64,000 nt of DNA from Obelidium mucronatum. Lineage: Eukaryota; Chytridiomycota; Chytridiomycetes; Chytridiales; Chytriomycetaceae. Below are positions 59,252-64,000 of the stretch, in pieces; the first letter of the stretch is position 1; each line of letters begins with the position of its first letter. Location: contig JAIVFH010000056.1 of NCBI GenBank assembly GCA_025765595.1, forward strand, positions 169,745-233,744. The letters run 5' to 3'. The notes under the pieces were generated by a model that had not been told where the DNA came from, made no database searches, and worked only from the letters and a program-made list of their open reading frames with translations. The translations under genes were made by a program, and so were the position numbers.

Positions 59252-59323
59252 GCAGTAGTTGTATAGTGGTTATTATGCCTGCCTTCCAAGCATGCGACCC
59301 GGGTTCGAATCCCGGCTACTGCA
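59252..59323 (+). tRNA. tRNA-Gly (anticodon TCC)
   Basis: A 72-nt cloverleaf with acceptor GCAGTAG/CTACTGC, discriminator A, anticodon loop CTTCCAA and T arm CCCGGGTTCGAATCCCGG. One mismatch lies in the anticodon stem. No intron. Confidence 0.92.
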
Positions 59324-59832
59324 GTTCTGTGCCAGCAATAAGGGCTTTATTGCTTGTCTTGAAGGGCAGTAGCTGTATTGTTGCCTTCACCACCAAGTCA
59401 TTTGACCTTTTGCTAACAAGCAAGCCAATCAGCACAGTAGGTAATGATGTCTTTACCCTATACTTAGATGCTCTAGTACTACTGCTCCAGTTTTTTATTG
59501 ACAGCAGATTGTGGCTCATGAGAATGGGGTATCATCAAAAAGATGCGTCAAGACCAAATTATGTGCACCAGAAGTCCAGAAAGCATGAATTGTGTTTTAG
59601 TCAATGAGGGAAAGTTTGAGGACAACGGCAACAGCTTTTATTTTTACAATTTTGTCTGCAGACAAGAGCAAAGTCAAGTAAAAGACACTGAGGGCTAAAA
59701 ACAACAAATAGCATGGATCAAGCCAGCTTTTGCTTGCAATGAAGCTGGAAGCAGCTAAGCAAAAGGTGGATTTCAGTCGTAGTACTGTTTAAGTTATAAA
59801 CGGGTTTTCTCAAACCAAAATGCTAAGCCAGA

Positions 59833-59906
59833 GCTCCATTAGCTCAGTTGGTTAGAGCGTGGTGCTAATAACGCCAAGGTCACAGGTTCGATCCCTGTAT
59901 GGAGCA
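59833..59906 (+). tRNA. tRNA-Ile (anticodon AAT)
   Basis: A 74-nt cloverleaf with acceptor GCTCCAT/ATGGAGC, discriminator A, D arm TTAGCTCAGTTGGTTAGAGC, anticodon loop CTAATAA and T arm CACAGGTTCGATCCCTGT. No intron. Confidence 0.94.
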
Positions 59907-60669
59907 GAACAGTTGAAGATGTCAATGGTGTAGAGACTATGGAATGGTACCGTAGCAGCTGGGAGCACACTAGACATTTTTTAGACAAAATGCACACAGC
60001 AAACATATTAGACATCAAAAATGCACTATTTTTTTTCTGTCACAATGAAATTTGTTGGTGTGCAGCGCAACCCTATGTTTAAGAGTTTTAGGGGCCGGAA
60101 ATGGTGGGGATGTGGTACATGCAGGTGCAGTTCTGCAGACACACAGATATTTAAGCTCAACATTCTGTGAGCAGAATTTTTGCCCTTTTCTCTCATAGTT
60201 ATAAGCAGTCTTGGACTACAATCTTGAAACGTGATAGTTCAGGTTGCTGCAAAATTCAACTGACAAAAGCAACTGTTCTCTGAGGGTAGTGGGACAGACA
60301 ATCTGCAATCCAAGAAAGCAGGCTGCTGGATTGTATTATCTCCAAGATTGAGTAGGGACTCAGTGTGTAATGTAGGATTATGGCCAGATGCTTGTTGGCA
60401 GAACTGTTGATATTGGGATCTCAGTCCAGGTTTCAGTTTCCAATGCAACAAACATGGCAACTAAGCAAGGTTTGCTTGACACAAAGTCTTGTTCACAGCA
60501 AAGCCAGCTAATCAGTCAGGTTGAGTCTGTGTGTACAGCATGCTTGAAAAGAAATGTCATCTGTAAACTGATCCTAATCAGCTAGTGGAAAGACGCGCAG
60601 TTTGTTGGTATTTAAGTTTGGATAATCAAGGTTGTGAAAGTGAAGCAGTAGGTTTCAGCACAAGCATGG

Positions 60670-60741
60670 TCCCAGATAGTATAGTGGCCAGTATCCGCCC
60701 CTGTCACGGGCGAGACCGGGGTTCAATTCCCCGTCTGGGAG
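60670..60741 (+). tRNA. tRNA-Asp (anticodon GTC)
   Basis: A 72-nt cloverleaf with acceptor TCCCAGA/TCTGGGA, discriminator G, anticodon loop CTGTCAC and T arm CGGGGTTCAATTCCCCG. No intron. Confidence 0.94.
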
Positions 60742-61289
60742 AATGGTTTTGTTTCAGGGTCATGCAGTTGGTTAGGGATGGGGATTATTTCAATGAATGT
60801 GATAAAGCTGGTTAGGGAGGGTGCTTTTAGTCATCTACCTAGTCTCCACAATACAAAAAATCTTCTTGACTTTCTGTCCATGTGGGAGGCTTTTTTCAGT
60901 AGCACATCCATTGTAATTGACGGTGATTGAGGCCTAAAGAAGCTGTGTTCTTAAGGCAAAGGCAAGTACTTCACACCCTCGACCTTATGTTCCCCAAGTC
61001 AAGCCTCTGTATAGGAAAACAATCTATTTAATATTTGCATTAGGGGTCAGTTTGACACTGTCATCCTCTTGATTTTTATTCTCATTTCTCTCAAAACAAA
61101 ATAAAGCTGCGTAACCCCACAGACAGATTTTGGTTTGTTGTGCAAGTTTAAAATGCAGAGAAATGTAGAGAATTAAAGATAATTATTTGCTTTATTTCCA
61201 TTTGCTGCAGTTGCACCAATATTTATTGTATCCAACAAGTGGTCAATATCCAAAGTCAAAACGAATAAAATAAAATGGAAGAAAAGAAG

Positions 61290-62040
61290 GCAATCTCGTT
61301 GTAGCCGCACCACGAACTCGCCGGGCCTTCAGCCTGCGGCATTCTCCCGTCTGAGCACGCATTGAGCCTGGCAGCGCTCGTCAACATCCCTGCAATACAG
61401 TTACACTGCCGCTACAACATTGCCATTGCGTCTGTCCTACCGGGCGAGGCGACGCGCTTCTGGCACCTTCCGGATTTCGGAATCAATGGCATCTGAGCGA
61501 TTATCAAGGCTGTGAGTTGCTTGCTGGACTAGCATGGAGTCATGGACTTTGCTGACACGACCACGTTGGTTGCCTTCCTGTCGGACGTTGTAGAGTGCTT
61601 CTGGCTGGATCCCGTGCAGGACTGGACCGACTGCGTGGCGCGCGTTGCGTGTTGTTGTTGTTGTTTTTGCTGTCATCCCTTTAGATCCGTCCCTGAACCA
61701 TCTTCAAACATTGAGGTGACCAAGTTTAGCAATCCGCTCTCCAGTGAAGGTCTCGAGTCTCAAGCCAAGCGAGTTACCGAGTCATTCAGTTTATCTTCTA
61801 TGCTATGAGTGGCAGACGCTTTGCATGACCGCATTCTTATCGGCCGTCTTCGAGGGTGGACCCAACTCAGCCAGAAGATGTTCGCAGACTGCAGCGCTAC
61901 GTTGACAACAGGAATAAACACAAGTACAACCTAAAGAGCCCCGCTCTGCCGCAACAGATTCCCACCGCTGCGCCACTTTCGCATCGCAACTCTAGGAAGT
62001 ACAGGAAAAGGGGAAATGAAAGGGGAAGCGGCAGGGCATA
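61290..62040. other. unresolved patch, GC-rich at its left end, with overlapping open frames
   Basis: A local rise in GC within AT-rich subtelomere. Minus strand 61676-61437 (79 residues: VGPVLHGIQPEALYNVRQEG, DNRSDAIDSEIRKVPEARRL) and plus strand 61542-61808 and 61856-62041 (TQPEDVRRLQRYVDNRNKHK) are open. None matches a family I know. It may be a relic of a gene or mobile element. Confidence 0.35.
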
Positions 62041-62595
62041 AAGTCTGTTCCCTATATGGTGCAGAGTTTGGCCAAGTCACTGCTTGAGGATGGCAGAGAA
62101 GCCACGCAGGCAAACAGCGATGCTATGCAGGACAGATACAATAAATCATCAACTACTTACCTGATTGGTATACTCGCTGATTCATACTAATGTGACGGTA
62201 TGCTATGTCTCCATAGTGCTGCTGTGGTGGTGGGGATGGCTTCCGAGTTCATGTTTTGAGAGAGAGTGAAACTTTTTTTTCAGTCCATCCAGATAAACGC
62301 CCGGAAGCCCACACTTTGTCTGTGGGGATAAACAATGAATATGCTGCCAAATACAGCCAAAATGAGCAAACGTACACAGACAGGCACAACCCAAGAGAGC
62401 CTGGGGAAATTTTGTCAAAGAGGCAGCAAAACTTGAGTTATTCAAGTCCATTTGTGAGTGGTTTGCTTTGGAGTTGTGCATTACATGGCCAGTGCTTGCA
62501 GACTTCCCTAGAGTATCAGAAGCATTTTCTTGCAAGAAATGAGACTTTTGGGGGATGCAAGTAACAAAAATTTGTAATCCAAACAATACACATGA

Positions 62596-62667
62596 TCCGA
62601 TATGGTCCAATGGTCAGGATCCCGCCCTTTCACGGCGGTGGCCGGGGTTCGATTCCCCGTATCGGAG
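62596..62667 (+). tRNA. tRNA-Glu (anticodon TTC)
   Basis: A 72-nt cloverleaf with acceptor TCCGATA/TATCGGA, discriminator G, D arm TGGTCCAATGGTCAGGAT, anticodon loop CTTTCAC and T arm CCGGGGTTCGATTCCCCG. No intron. Confidence 0.94.
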
Positions 62668-63007
62668 GGACATGCTTTTGTTTGTTCTTTTAAGAAGACA
62701 TGTTCTGAACACGGCTCTGCTTTCAATTTTTGCATTGTTTTCTTTTGCAGGCTACTTCTATTGCCCCTGTATGTTTGTCAAAAATAAAATAACTAAGGGT
62801 TCTTTACTCATGGAGCAGGTTGGGGAGAGTTAGGGTTTCTCCAGTAATTTTTCATTGAACTGGGTATCTCCAAACGTACGGGGTACTACACACAAAAGCA
62901 CAGGAAATAACATATCATTGCTGGCCTGCAGGTGCGGCAGCAGAGACTGGGATGAGAGATCAAACCAAAAATGAATAAACAATGCATAGCAGTCCAAAAT
63001 TGTCTGA

Positions 63008-63905
<898 letters not shown>

Positions 63906-63907
63906 AA

Positions 63908-64000
63908 GGGCTAGGGTTAGAGTTAGGGTTAGGGTTAAGGTGAGGGTTAGGACTAGGGTTAGGGTTAGGGTTAGGGTTAGGGTTAGGGTTAGGGTTTAGG
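63908..64000 (+). repeat. telomere repeat array (TTAGGG)n, right chromosome end
   Basis: The inner part (63908-63950) has variant units (CTAGGG, TTAGAG, TTAAGGTGAGGG, TTAGGACTAGGG). The outer part is perfect TTAGGG to the end of the sequence. The G-rich strand runs 5' to 3' toward the end, as expected for a right telomere. Confidence 0.97.

Overview
The window is the right-hand end of a eukaryotic chromosome. It stops in a TTAGGG repeat array oriented toward the telomere. Genes are compact, with many short GT-AG introns of about 45-110 nt. The content points to a zoosporic (flagellated) fungus, most likely a chytrid: fungal AP-1-like bZIP factors, a fungal-type UreG, a Pfa4-like palmitoyltransferase and a mitochondrial K+/H+ exchange-related protein sit beside a gene with a ciliary CFAP20 domain. 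The species cannot be named from sequence alone. All gene models here were assembled by hand from splice sites, reading frame and comparison between paralogues.

Layout. 1-4.8 kb: three bZIP genes of one subfamily (the first cut by the window edge), with a small heat-shock protein and a tRNA-Met fragment between them. 4.8-15 kb: secreted serine carboxypeptidase, DHA2 drug/H+ antiporter, GH1 beta-glucosidase, tRNA-Met, UreG and a GT61 glycosyltransferase. 15-23.8 kb: a TIR-domain protein, a ~1.1-kb inverted-repeat element flanked by TA, a zinc-ribbon/SDR fusion, a GC-rich NmrA-like gene, and a membrane protein carrying a cyclophilin domain plus a new-looking repeat. 23.9-35.4 kb: three tandem paralogues (A, B, C) of a large coiled-coil protein I do not recognise, with a headless STAS-domain remnant between A and B. 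35.5-41 kb: the CFAP20-domain gene and a DHHC palmitoyltransferase with a one-base frameshift. 41.2-49.3 kb: a second bZIP array of five genes plus one degenerate copy. 49.3-57.5 kb: a mitochondrial KHE-type protein, a MOSC (mARC-like) protein, a UBA-LRR-GAT protein with a PP1-docking motif, and two related charged helical proteins that recall stathmin. 57.6-64 kb: subtelomere with few genes, five tRNA genes (Gly, Ile, Asp, Glu, Pro), two copies of a ~0.8-kb repeat and the telomere.

How they fit together. Eight bZIP loci and one relic lie in under 50 kb. Members of both arrays share a C-terminal all-helical region with conserved exon boundaries, so the arrays look like local duplications of one ancestral design. 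This is the strongest candidate for an undescribed regulatory family, followed by the A/B/C coiled-coil triplication and the cyclophilin-repeat receptor-like protein. Frame breaks at homopolymers in two otherwise intact genes suggest a few residual indel errors in the assembly.
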